A DNA stretch of 64,000 nt from Thozetella sp. PMI_491 (Eukaryota > Ascomycota > Sordariomycetes > Chaetosphaeriales > Chaetosphaeriaceae), in NCBI GenBank assembly GCA_021432635.1, contig MU270024.1:744001-808000 (forward strand), given 5' to 3'. Below the pieces are notes generated by a model that was given only the letters and a program-made list of their open reading frames with translations, made no database searches and had not been told where the DNA came from. This document shows, piece after piece, positions 1 through 11,398 of this stretch. The number at the start of each line of letters is the position of its first letter. Position 1 is the stretch's first letter. The position numbers and the translations under genes are program-made.

Positions 1-499
1 CGTCTTCTGCTTCCATCACTCCCGAGAAGCTCCACAAAATCTAAGGTAATATAGAGCGAAAATAAGCTTATAACCGGGGCGCAAAGATCGTGTCTTAGGA
101 GAAGCTGATTGTGCCTAGATTTTGACCGAGGAGTAAGAAGAAGCTCTCGCCGAGCAACTCACCAACTACTTGGCCATTCTACCACACACCACAAGTCTAA
201 GAGTCCAGGTCTAAAGCCCTATATTTTACATGAAGGTCCAAATTTCATCTTGGTAAGCTCTCCGCAGCAAAGAGAAATCGCCAAGTACAAGTGCATTCGT
301 TATACCACTTGTCTCACAGCTTCTAAGCGTTACTCATTTCAGATATTAAGTAAAAATAGCTATCATCTTCCATCGTATCCTACATATTGCTAAGGGAAAG
401 ATATTCTGACAATTATAATCTCGAGGAAGCAAACTATTGGAAGAATCCTAGATTGAAGTTTATACAATTTACTTAGACCCTTAAAAAAGCTTTAAGCTC
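1..499. other. Left-edge non-coding stretch
   Basis: No supportable gene. A 94-codon open frame on the plus strand (109-393) has no recognisable motif and lacks codon structure. The stretch may hold the 3' flank of the minus-strand gene that ends at 500. Confidence 0.5.
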
Positions 500-1296
500 T
501 TATATATTTGCAGTTGACCCTCCATACACATGAATCTGTTTGAGTGTGAGTGATTCGTCCGGCACATGTTCCCAGGTCACGGGGAAACGACCTGCTCTGG
601 TGCGGTTCCCTACTTACGGTCTCATCCACGCATCCGCTCGGGGCATTGTAGCCGTAATCGCCGGTGTTGATATAGAGCTGGCCCTCTCCACCGCAGACGT
701 ACCATGCGGCTGGATTGGGCCGGGTGAGATCGTCCGCGGTCCACGTCAGTGTGTCACCCGCGAGCGAGAAAGTCCCATAAATGTTGGCCGTTGCGTCAAA
801 CCATGTCTCCAGTGCCCGTTGTGACTTATTGTTCGCATCTTCCACCCCCAGATACAGCACCTGGCCGCTAACATTGCCCGTGTAGTATTGCACTTGCCCA
901 TCCGCCACCCGAAACTGCCCCGCCATACTCGCCGGGCCTAGATATGCATCGCTGAATCCAGACGACGGCGTTGCCGTCGGCCCCGGCTGCAGATATGAGT
1001 GTGAGTACGGAGACTCGACGGCTCGGATCCACGAGTATCCTGAGACTAGGGTTGCAGTGCCTGATGCTGTATTGTCAGGGGTGCGAGTCGTTGTGGTTGC
1101 CTTTGTTACTGTCGTAGTGGCCGGGGTCGTGGATGTGCTCTTGCCCGTGCTTGCTGTTGCTGTTCCCGGCACGCATTGGTAATAGTAAGGGCTGTTGTTG
1201 CCAGGGTAAGCTTGTGATTGACGCGTGAATATAGAGCGTGGGCGTGTCACTTAAGGTCAGAGCAGATATAACCGCCAACGCAAGATGTGTCGCCAT
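500..1296 (-). CDS. Secreted protein with CBM1-like remnant and 'WIRAV' C-terminal domain
   Basis: Likely a secreted carbohydrate-associated protein; no catalytic function can be assigned. The downstream exon runs to 618 and a perfect donor (GTAAGT) begins at 617. An 82-nt intron ends at 536 (AACAG), and the last exon (535-500) reads IHVYGGSTANI then TAA. That ending fits the family, which typically closes with a Cys-x2-Gln/Glu-Thr-Ile-His motif. The core has GYSWIRAVESPYSHSYLQ and two cysteines framing a LYINTG motif. Near the N-terminus PYYYQCVPG resembles the last residues of a fungal CBM1 module, followed by a Ser/Thr-rich linker, but the first two thirds of CBM1 are missing. The signal-peptide-like start (MATHLALAVISALTL, ATG at 1296) is in another frame. 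A short 40-nt intron (1250-1211) would join them, otherwise there is a frameshift. The N-terminus is therefore uncertain. Confidence 0.6.
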
Positions 1297-2515
1297 TATA
1301 CCCAATACCTCCACCTGTGAATGTTGTCAGAGTATGGCTATATGCGTGGAAGCATAAGATCGCGATGCTTTACATTGGCCCCATGCAGACTGCTGACCAG
1401 ATGCAGCTCCAGCAAGCAGCGCTGATAGCATGAAGATTTTCGCCAAGCCAGAACTTGGCGCAAAATTTAGACAGTTCCAAAAAGCCATGTCCTGGTTGGT
1501 AATAGCTGAAGTTAGGTAGTGATACTTGGTGAGCTTGAATAAGCAATATCCGCAATGTGTTGACAGGGCAGAGCCTCGGTATTTGAAGCCAAAAAAATCT
1601 GCTAGCTACTAACTTTCTTCTGCAATAAATGCAAGGGGAAACAATCCGACTACCCCTCATCAATGCATTATAAAGTACTTGTTATTGACAAGTTCACTCG
1701 GCTCTCCGGGCCCGTACACCGGGCTAATGCAGACAAGGTTACAGTTGGCCGTGATATCGCACCAGTCTCCTTGCGACAAGATATGGACTATAGCCGTCCT
1801 ATTAATGGAGAAATGTAGTCATTGGAAAATAAAACCGAGACAATAGTAGGTGTTCTACGTCCAAGTTGCAACGTCGGATTCTTAGTAGCTATAATCCCAC
1901 CAATCCTTCGTAATTCTGGTTCGGAGTCTCGTTCCGAGAAATAAGCGGCTCTAGCCGGGATGCGACAAGGGCGACTAGTTAGTGAGCCCGACAAGAGTAA
2001 TCTGTACTGGGATGGATTTCTTGCGCCATGGCGTGAAAAAAAAAAAAAAATTTTAATTTTTCGCTGTAATCTAGAAATAAGCCTAGCTCTTAGGGTATAT
2101 TATTAGTGAGTAGAATTTTTAGGAAGGGCATAAATTTACATCGGTTATTTAGCCCAGATGCTACGGTAATAAATATATACTAATATTTCAGTCCCTATCT
2201 AATTCATTAGTAAACACTAGTTCTAAGCTACCAAGGAGCTTCAGAAGGGGCCGAAAGCCCCAAAGAGATGTGCCTCCCAGCTTTCATATGGCTGTGGGTG
2301 AATTTGAATCGGCTGAAACGGTGGCGAGCACACCAGTTGACGAATCTTAGGCAGCCCCACGAGGTGTTCAGCGCTGGCTCAGCATGTCCTCGGCTGCCAT
2401 GACTACTTGGTGGTGGTTCTTGTATGGGGGTAGCCAATCATTGCGAAATTGACTGGGCGGGAGAACGCCGAAATTGCGATAGAGGTAGACATCGAATCGC
2501 TAGGAAGCCAGTGTG
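1297..2515. other. Intergenic, partly AT-rich
   Basis: No gene recognised. About 2030-2225 is AT-rich with an A13 tract and many TpA steps, like RIP-degraded DNA. The short open frames in both strands show no domain motif. Confidence 0.5.
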
Positions 2516-4332
2516 TTATACCGAGATGGTGTTCAAAAGCATAATAACCTGCGGGTATAACTCAGCACATGGGAGGAAGACGAAGAGTGAGTAAAGAGGG
2601 AAAACTAGTCCCGGAGTAACATACCTTCTCCACATATTTCACCCCCACTACGATCCCATCCTCATCCTCAAACTCACGCTCATTGCCAAAGTCCTTATTG
2701 CCTTCGTCCATACATGTTAGACAGGTCTTGACAACCTCGGCGTACTTAGAGCCCACGCGTCTGGGGAGCTTATTCTCTGCCAAGGCTAGAAGGAATGCCT
2801 GTGTATTTGACGGGAGAACCAAATCGCCGGCATCAGCACTGCCGTCTAGCAAGACAGCAGCACCAGAGACTTGGGTTCCCGCTTCGTCGTACTGGATAAA
2901 CGACTCCCATAGTCCAAGCTCCAAGAGACACACCCCAAGGCTGTAGATGTCATGCCGCATCACATACGCATCCTCAGGCCTGAGTCCCTGCCGTCGCGGA
3001 TGACGATACAGGCTCTTGGCCCACTCCTGATCACCGGCGCGGTATGTGATGCCGTCTTCGCTGCGGAACTTTTCAAACCCAACCAGAAATAAGGAGAGGG
3101 GCGTTGTCGACGCCGTCGAGGACGAAGACGGCGAACCTTTGTTGCGTAGTAGCAGGGCCGTCTCGGGCCGGATATTCTTATGCACAAACCCAAAAATGTG
3201 CATGTAGCTCACAGCGCGAGCGAGATCCTTCGCCAGTTTGACAATATCCGACAACGACGCAAGAAAATCTTCACCCTGAAGCAGGGCGGCGCGCAGACTC
3301 ATGGGTGCCTCATAGTTACTTGGCACCTGGAACAACATTGTCAATGCCGTCGTGAGGGGTCTCTTCCGTCCGGTCGGCGCACCTGCAGCCACCTCAGTCG
3401 TGACGCCCTTGCATTGCAGCCAACCAAACGAATCTGCCACGGCAGCGATTTCGCGCATGTTCTCCGCCAGGCTGCGCACATCCTTGGTGATGGTACGACT
3501 TGTAGGCTCGGGGCACTCGATGCGGTCGAGGATGAGCAGCTCCTCTTTGCGCATGGCGACCGATATGGAAGCGTTGCAAAAGGGAAGGGGTGTGATAACG
3601 GCCTGGGCAAGCCCGTCCTCGCGCAGAAAGACGCTCTCGGCAGCTATACCTGTGACGGGGCTCCTCCTGCGTATGACGGCTCTGAGGCGCGTGGTAGGCG
3701 GCATGGAGGTAGAGATGCTAGCAACGGGGGACTCCACAACGGCGTTGTCGATACCGCGGCCTGCAATCTTGAGCGTCAGGAACCACGAGATGTCAAATAC
3801 GCCCTGCCAAGCCTCGAGCTGCTCAATGGCCTCGTCGATGCGCTTCTTCCTGAAGGCGTACTTGATTCTCCTCGCTTTCGAGCTTGGACCAGGATCAACT
3901 CTCAATTGTTGCATCTTAGCCGTGATAGTGATGCATTGGTTGGTCGGAGACACTCCGGAGTCTGAGTCGCAGAGTCCGTCAAGCTCTCTATGGACAACTT
4001 GCAGCTTGTCGAGAAGGATACTGAGAGCTTGTTGGTGTAGGGCTCGGTGACTATCATCCATCAGCTCAACCGTTCGACGGGAGAAATCCAGCTGGACTGA
4101 GATTCGCATCCAACAGGCGTCGGCCCGGACCACGCGCTCGACTACCTCTTTTGGCGCATCTTTGAGTGCGGAGCATAGCCGATGGATTTCTTTGCCCCAT
4201 CTTTGGTTTCGCTATGTTAGATTCAGATTGCACGGCGAAAAAAATGAAAACTGATTTTGTATGGAAAGTTTAATCATACTTGAAGCCTAGGTCTACCGCA
4301 CTAATAATTGCGAGGGCCAGCTCCACGGACAT
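2516..4332 (-). CDS. HeLo-like domain plus pseudokinase protein
   Basis: Predicted 553-residue protein in three exons: 4332-4280, 4200-2625 and 2548-2516. The first intron joins MSVELALAIISAVDLGFK to WGKEIHRLCSALKDAP. The last exon encodes VIMLLNTISV, a family-like ending. The N-terminal ~150 residues are helical and open with a hydrophobic helix, as in HeLo/HET-S-type (four-helix, membrane-acting) domains. The C-terminal half is protein-kinase-like but degenerate: the catalytic HRD is HKN (in VHKNIRPE, near residue 357), the DFG position reads VGFEKF (near 393), and no glycine loop or VAIK lysine can be seen. The helix DIYSLGVCLLELGLW of the C-lobe is preserved. It lies head-to-head, 418 bp apart, with an active kinase-WD40 gene. 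Known: HeLo domains execute incompatibility death in fungi. Inferred: this is an executor controlled through its pseudokinase. Assignment of the N-domain is by pattern only. Confidence 0.8.
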
Positions 4333-4750
4333 TTTGTTGCAGCGGAAACAACGGTCCAGGTATTACCAGCTTCTTCGAGGCTGTGATACTGGGGTTATGT
4401 GGTAGTATTCTTGATCGTGCTGAGATGGTGCTACGGGAGCTGATGGTTAACGACAGTATTGAGCGCAGCGAATTGGAGTTTGGCGCAAGAGCCTCGACGG
4501 GTGGCATTAGTGCATAGCACGAAGCCTGGGACAAGCTTTGTTTCATCTTTGCTGAGCCGCCCCCTAGTTCACCCCAACGTCACAGTGACAGACCAACGCA
4601 CATATCCTGAAACCAATCATCTGCAGGGTCGAGCCCCTGTATATATTCACAAGAGCTACACCAACTACATGTATGCAGACGCGACCGTGAGGACTGCTTT
4701 CTCGTCGCAGCTCAACAGCCATCCGGCGGTTGCGTGATTTGATTTAAGAG
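4333..4750. promoter_or_regulatory. Shared divergent promoter of pseudokinase and kinase-WD40 genes
   Basis: 418 bp separate the two divergent start codons, so both promoters must overlap here. The open frames inside (for example 4459-4737) have no motif. No TATA box or defined operator could be assigned. Confidence 0.5.
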
Positions 4751-7700
4751 ATGGCGGCAATGGCATTGTTACCAGAGCTCGCGCGAGACTCACATCTCGA
4801 CACCCACGTGGCCCCCGAGCATTGCATCCACTCCTTCGTCGAATCTCCGACGATCACGCGCAGAGAGGTATGGAAACGAACGAAGCACATTGGAACTGGT
4901 GGCTTCGGCACTGTGTGGCTTGAAACCTGTATCCAGGGCCACGAGAAGGAGGACGGCGCACTCAGGGCCGTCAAGGTCCTGCAACTCCCCCCCGGCGCTC
5001 AAGTTGACCCGCAAAGAGGCATTATCACGTATGGCCGTGAACTGGAAGCGTTGGCCAAGTTCTCTCACAAAAAGGTATTTGTTTTCGCGTCGCTTTGTCA
5101 AGTAGAACGCCGCAATAACTAGAGCTGCGCGGTGTAGTACTCGAGGTGTTTTGTGAAGTTTCATGGGTGGTACGAACACGCATCTACCGTCTCGATATGC
5201 CTAGATTACCTCCCTTTGGGCGACTTGCGGACATTCCTTGCCAAACGAAGCGATCCAAGACTGCCGGAGCCCGAGGTACAGCAAATCATCTCGCAGGTCC
5301 TGGATGGGCTGGTCTTCATGCATACCGGAGGCTTCGCTCATCGAGATCTCAAACCCTCCGTACGCCCCTAGCTGCCCACCTAGCCGTCTTTGTAATGGAT
5401 GAGCGAGTGCTAACCAACTGTTTTTTTATACGTCGACACAGAATATCCTCATTCAGACGCCTGGGCCGGACAGCTGGTGGGTTAAGCTAAGCGACTTTGG
5501 ATTGAGTAAGCGCACAGAAGAAACACGGGGCGCCACCGGCCCTCTGGGAACGCCGGGATTTATGGCACCTGAGCTGCTGGGATTAGTTCCCAATGCCCCA
5601 AAAACCTCGAACGGAATCAAATGGTGCCCAGCCGATCTATGGTGTCTGGGCGAGACTGCCTTCCAGCTCCTTACAGGAAAGCCAACGTTCCCCGACCTAG
5701 GAACTTTGGCAGAATACGGGGGCGGAAGATGTGAGTTTCCGGCCTCAAAGCTTCACGACGCCATGGCAAGCCTGGCTATGGTGGAATTTGTCTCCATGAT
5801 CATGTTCGCCGACTATACCCAGCGTCCAACTGCTGAAGCAGCTTCCGCGCATCGGTGGCTTCAAGACTACAAAGCGGCGTCCCTGCAACTGCCGCCCAGC
5901 CTGAGTAACGCGAAATTTGACTCCAGGTATGATGCTCCGCGCTTCTGCTGTGATTATCCAAGGTGCTTTGCTCGGCCCTTAATGACTCAATGAATAGCCA
6001 GGATCCTAAGCTGCATTCTGAGCAATCGTCAGTCTCTGACTACACTGAATCGGAAATCGTGTATCGCGACTGGTCAACCGTTACAGGGGCTCCTGCGATC
6101 TCACCCCACGTTCCCCGTAGCCTAGATCCGGCCACTCTATCTTGGGAGGGTACAGCTAGCGCTACCAAACCCATCGTTGATACCTCAGCCCGCACTGCCC
6201 ACCAGATCCGGGATCAGGGACTAAACCGCACTGCCATTGTCCAGATGTCCTCAGCACCAGCTCCGCCGTTAAGTTTAGCCAAAATTCCGCCCGTTCCTTT
6301 TTCAGACCCCAGATCATACGAAGAAGAGCCTCCCCAGCCTGGTGCTCGGTCTCCAATACGTGTTTCGGTAGACATGAGCGCGGTAGAATCCGAATCAGAC
6401 CTGGCGGCCAAAGCTCAGCAAGCTCTTGCTAGCGCGGCAAGATGGTATTGTGGCGACCGCGCCCCACCCACTCGAACTCGTCGATCGACTGTCATAGATC
6501 TCGCCCTCTCTATCCGCGAAACCCAGAGGCAGATTATGATACCCGCCAAGCTCATCGACGAGCTCACTGGTGCTTCGCCAACCGCGTTGGCTGAGGTTTT
6601 CTCTCTAACAATCCTCAAGGGAATGCAATTGGGTGATCGCCGGCAGCTCATCTTCTCTCCAGATTCCAAGACGCTGGCCACGACGTCATCTGACAATAGC
6701 GTCGGCCTTTGGAGCACAAAGGAGCTGGCCCTAGTACGAACCATCAAGGGCGCCGGCGAGTATGCCGCATTCTCGTCACAAACTCAGCGTCTCGCCGCTG
6801 TGACCAAAACCGGTACCGCATGTCTCGTGGATGCGAGCCTGGATGGCAGCGGCTCCCATGGTAACCTGCGAGTGAAGGAGAAGCTCATCGGGACTGCCGA
6901 GGAGGTTTGTTGTGCTGCCTTCTCCCCGGCCGGCGACCAGCTGGTTGCCGGTACCTCAATGGGGGCACTCCTCGTATGGGACATAACTAAGGCTAAAATG
7001 ATCAAGAAGATCAAAGCACAATCGAGTGCCATACTCTGGGTTTCATACTACCCTTATTTTGAGTATAAATTGATACCTGAATATGATATCGTGGCGGCCG
7101 GAGAAGATGGCTGGCTTTGCTTCTGGAGGCACGAGGCACGCTCGATTCTCTCGGATCGTTGGTTCGCCATCGATAAGGGGGGGGAAATGAATAAAAGAGG
7201 CTTGCGGGTGCTGGAAACACGCATCTCAACTCTAGCTGTCTCCAAATCGTTTGCCCGACTCGCCGTCGCCGGGCGGGACGGCTCCCTGGCGGTGTGGCAC
7301 AACCGGGCAGGCGAACACTGGCTCTGGGGGCTCTCAACTGAGTCGGTGCTGAAGGGGCACGACGAAAGCATTGTCAGCATGTCATTCTCGCCTAACTCTG
7401 AACTCCTGGCATCTGCTTCTCGGGGAGCCGTCGAGATCTGGCAGGTGCGGAGAGGGCTGCCGGTGGCTACGATACGAGCCCAATCTGCTCTAGTTGCATT
7501 CTCCCCAGACTCTTCTTCACTTGCGTCAATCTCTCCAGGCAACGTCGTCCGCCTCTGGAACGCCAAAAGGATCCAAAACCTTAGCGACATTCAGGACCAT
7601 CTGGACAGGGCTTCGTTCGTTGCCGTCTCGCCCGACCGACGATACCTAGCGTCTATAATTCGCGAGCTCCGAAACGAGGTTCAGGACGAGGACAATAATC

Positions 7701-9022
7701 CTGGATTTTATCGCCAGATGACACAGGAAAATTATGACCTCTACAAACAACGTCTTCCTGTCGACACCGACGTCGCCACGCTCATGATCTGGGACGTTGG
7801 GCGAGCAAGACCCCTAACTCTACTGAGCGTAGACAAGACCGAGATTCTCTCAGTGTCATTCTCCGAGGACTCAGGGCGTATAGGCTCGATATCTGCAGAC
7901 CACATCCTGCGTATTTGGGACGTCGAGACTGGTAAATGCCTGGAGACAATCAAACCGCTCACGGAGACGACGCATAGGACACCGTGTGCAGCCCTATCTG
8001 CCGGTCTACACTACTGCGCAGCTGTCTTCCGTTACGATATCTACGAGAAGGTGACGTACCGCATCGGAGGTTACAGCGAAAGTAAATTTTCGGGCTTCGG
8101 CATAAGCCTTTTCGATATTCGCGCCCCCGATGAAGATACACAACACGAATCAATCAGGGATAGGAGTGATATTCCGTGCAAAACACTTATCTATGCGGCC
8201 ATGGGGGACGAAATGCTTGCCTTGACCTTCTCCCCGGACGCAACGAGGCTCGCCACTGTGGATCAGAACGACATCGTCACGCTCTGGGACACAGCGAGCG
8301 GCGCCTTGGTGGCGCGCCTCTCCGACTTTTCGCAGTCCAGGCCGAGGTATGGCAACCCCGCCAAGTTCGCATACGACGTCCCCATCCAAAATTTTCCCGA
8401 GTATCGCGCACATGTGCGCAAAGCCGGCAACCCAACGATTCACTTTTCCGCCTCTGGGACACAGCTAGCTTTAGTCTCGGGCCTCAGCGTCGCCCGCTTC
8501 TGGAGTATAAAGGAGGGAGGTGGCCTGCAGGCTCTCCGTCGCATCGGGAGTTACGGCAAAAATAATCCGAAGAATACCGGTGGGGAAAATGGTAGCGCCT
8601 TCGTATACTGTGGCTATAGCACCCCTATCGCCGTCTCGCCCGACGGGACACGCTGCGTCGCCTCCGTGGACGGGACGCAGCTCGCGCTATGGGATGTCGG
8701 CACGGGCGATCAGGTGGCCAGGCTGGCCGAGTATGCCGAACTCAGCGATGCGCTGCACATTTCCTTCTCACCAGACTCTCGGTGGCTCACCACGGCCTCG
8801 GACAAGGACATGGTGGTGCGAGATGCTGCGACGGGGACGAAACGGTCCGAGATCACGGTGGGCGTGAACTGGCCACTGCGGATGGTAGCATTCTGGCCGG
8901 ACTCGCGTTATGTAGTCAGTGGCTGCCAGAAGGGCATGTTGCAGTTCTGGGATATCGAGAGCGGTGCCATGGCAAAGGCGTTTGAAGGACATATGGGGCG
9001 GCGAGGCTTTGTGCTCGGGTGA
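4751..9022 (+). CDS. Serine/threonine kinase fused to WD40 repeats
   Basis: Predicted 1351-residue protein in four exons: 4751-5074, 5138-5359, 5442-5926 and 5998-9022; all junctions are GT-AG and keep frame. The kinase domain (about 40-310) has every key element: glycine loop GTGGFGTV (48-55), AVK lysine 75, HRDLKPSN (Asp178, Asn183), DFG (200-202) and APE (224-226). It is therefore probably active. A linker of about 200 residues, rich in Ser and Pro, leads to a WD40 array from about 558 to the C-terminus. The repeats contain FSPDS and LWD/IWD signatures, enough for two or more propellers. There is no signal peptide or membrane segment. Kinase-WD40 fusions are plausible sensor kinases in which the propeller binds a ligand. 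The head-to-head HeLo-pseudokinase gene is a candidate partner or substrate; this is inference from position and domain logic. Confidence 0.88.
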
Positions 9023-10586
9023 TATCACAGTGAAAAGGCCGTGTGGCTTTTATTTAGGGATGAGATCTCGTTAGATTTTCACAATGGTATATTAGCGTTC
9101 AGGAAGATGGCTACTGTTGCGTAGGTGTTATGTCCGACAGGTGTCAAAAGCCAGATAGCTAAACCTTACTATGACTATATGTTGTTAGGAGCGTATAATC
9201 GTATATGCAGAGCTTATTAGGGTAGGTAGACAAGCCACGATTAGCTTCTGTTACGTGTAATGCCTATTAAAGTTGAATAAAGCCCCTATGATTATACACC
9301 CCTAACAACACATAGTCTTGTTCTTGTTCTTGAGCAAAACACTATGAGCAAACTTTAAGAGACAAAGACGTTCTTTGGTATATAACTGACGGGGATTAAG
9401 TGAAGGGTTGATGGTCCTTGCTCGGTCTATGATCTTGTTTATATTGGCTGGAGCTTTAAAGATGGCCTCCTTAGTGTAGTATTAGCCTTTAGAGGTGAAA
9501 AGGGGGACTTGAATAGGTTTTATCTTGGCAATGGGTGTGCTTAGTATATTGTATAAGGTATGGTGAGTAGGGTAGTACGTTAGGCGAGGAAGTTGTTTGA
9601 GATCTGAGACGGTGAGGCAGTTGTTCAAGGTCTAAGATAGCTTGTATAGCAGCTGATTTTTATCCTCTTAGGCCTGGCGTGTCAGAGAAAGGTTGCTGCT
9701 GATTGAGCCATCTTACAGGGCTGCGATAACTTTTTCCAGAGCTTCTATATCATGGTATAGCCAAAGCTATCACAAGCTCATTATAGTATAGCTAAATCTT
9801 ACTGTGATTATTATAGATAGTGGTGTTTGTCAAGTTTATTAGACGTTGTATGTGACACTGGTTGTGGCTTGTCAGCCTTGACGGGCTCTATATGTAAAGC
9901 TGGGGAGTAGGTCCAGGATGAAACTCTGCGAGCCACGAGTGGCTGCATCTGTCAACATAGATCAATTGTGACTATTACTAGATTTTCGCTGTGCTCAGAG
10001 ATACCAGGTATGGTATCTACTGTGTGGATTGACGGTCTTTCATTTTTTTTTTTGGTGTGCGGAACCCAGCTTTGAGGCTTGCTAAAGATAAATTACCTTG
10101 CATATTTTAATTTTTTAAAAAATAGTAGAGTGTTATAATTAGTATTCTACTTATAAAAGATAAATCTTTTAAGAATTAAAAGTGGTAAAGCTTACAAGCT
10201 TTTTTAATCGTAAAATAACTATGGAAGAATATGTAGTAAAAGGATATTTAAAAGACTAGTGTAAATTTTCCTAGATTTAAAGGATTTATAATAGCTTTAT
10301 TGATAAAGGCTAATTAATATTATTATTCTTCGTTTCGAGAATGGACTGTACGGCACGTGGGCCAAAAGCACCATGTCGAATGAAATGTGCGGCCAAAGGA
10401 GGAAGGCGGCCTAGCAGAGGCGGCCCAGCAGCCTAAGGCGTCCCAACCCCGCTCATATTTCGAGAGCTCGGGTCTTTAGACACCGAACATGGCCTAACTC
10501 AATCATTGATGTCTCGTCACCTCGAGAACTTCATCACTCTATACTGCCTTGCTCATTCCGGAACGACCCGCAATCACTCAGAGATA
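9023..10586. other. Intergenic, mostly degenerate repeat
   Basis: No gene seen. It contains repeat copy A (9225-10110) and an AT-rich block (about 10080-10330) with long A/T runs. About 10340-10450 is GC-rich again and precedes the RRM gene. Confidence 0.6.
9225..10110 (+). repeat. RIP-degraded dispersed repeat, copy A
   Basis: About 9570-10110 matches the reverse complement of 14985-15530 over its length. Shared blocks include the GGAAGTTGTTTGAG stretch (9589 region), the GGGCTCTATATG stretch near 9890, CTACTGTGTGGATTGA near 10018 and TTTGAGGCTTGCTAAAGATA near 10070. Differences are mostly C/T and G/A transitions, as expected from RIP. A shorter third copy of the 9838-9880 segment lies inverted at about 9230-9285, so the element has an internal inverted duplication. 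No coding capacity remains and its transposon class cannot be told. Confidence 0.7.
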
Positions 10587-11168
10587 ATGGATCGGGGGTT
10601 CCCCGTGGTTCTGTATCTCGGAAACCTCCCCCGCCATAGTAAGACTGCTCATTCCTTCATGCATTTGTGCCATAAGCATACCCAGTTGCAGCTCCGCGCC
10701 AACACTCAGGGGACAGCGACTAAAAACGACATTGAACGACACTTCAGGATGAGTGGGGTCACAGGGATTACCGATATTAAGCTCATGAATGGATTTGACT
10801 TTATTGAATTGTCAAATTGTGCAAATTCCCGAGACGTGCCTTCTGGTAAGACCTCTAGGGTAAAGTTTGCTCTTCCTTCCGGATCTATGACTGACGATCG
10901 GACAGCTTTCCGTATGTTTGGCCGCTATTACACAAGATACTCCCTATGTATCACGTACTCGTCTAATACTGACTCGCAAACTGTCCAAGACGGATCCTTC
11001 TTTCTAGGCAATCGACTGACTGTTAGCTTCTGCCGTCGGCGTTACCGACGGCCCTTTTACCGGCCGCCTGGACGGACACGGTATGTGCCAGCCCAAGGAC
11101 TCATATTTCTTCAACTTTCTTACGGCCCGCATCGCTGGGCGGAGGGGGATATCCTAATCTCACTGTAA
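10587..11168 (+). CDS. Short SR-type RRM protein, truncated paralogue
   Basis: RNA-binding protein of the Srp2/Nop3-like SR family, which acts in mRNA splicing or export. Exons 10587-10638, 10717-10845 and 10990-11168 give 119 residues. RNP2 is LYLGNLPRH near residue 9. The helix TTKNDIERHF, ITDIKLMNGFDFIELS (RNP1 region) and LGNRLTVSF follow, then an Arg-rich linker (RRRYRRPFYRPPGRTR). Both introns are multiples of three and contain no stop, so the unspliced frame stays open. An alternative acceptor at 10905 followed by a donor at 10912 would add a 6-nt microexon. Full-length relatives carry a second RRM after the linker; here translation ends soon after it, so this looks like a truncated duplicate. 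The ATG at 10587 begins MDRGFPVV, directly before RNP2. The gene sits between two RIP-degraded repeats. Confidence 0.6.
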   Translation: MDRGFPVVLYLGNLPRHSKTAHSFMHLCHKHTQLQLRANTQGTATKNDIERHFRMSGVTGITDIKLMNGFDFIELSNCANSRDVPSGKTSRVKFALPSGSMTDDRTAFRMFGRYYTRYSLCITYSSNTDSQTVQDGSFFLGNRLTVSFCRRRYRRPFYRPPGRTRYVPAQGLIFLQLSYGPHRWAEGDILISL

Positions 11169-11398
11169 ACTTGCGTTCAACACCATGTGCATCGTATCTG
11201 ACCCGTAGTCAGATTAGCGCGATTGTAAATATACTTCATAAACCCGACCTAGACCTATCATTCTTGAACATGATTAAGATAAATTACCCCGCGTCTCTTT
11301 ACGCGCCATTTGAGAGGAGACTTTTCCTGGAGTTGAGATAGTAGGGATCATTCATGGCAGCAATGAACCAACCGTGCAAACAGAACATGCCAAACGGG

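Noticed and set aside
3180-4050. Two long plus-strand frames (261 and 232 codons) opposite the pseudokinase gene
   Set aside because: They are antisense shadows: the minus strand has kinase/HeLo motifs and good splice sites, while these frames have none.
8150-9028. Several plus- and minus-strand frames of 60-130 codons inside the WD40 part
   Set aside because: They are shadows of the kinase-WD40 frame, which alone has repeat signatures.
10588-10590. Upstream start at 10506 for the RRM gene
   Set aside because: The ATG at 10587 lies directly before the RRM and fits the family N-terminus; the extra 27 residues have no family features.
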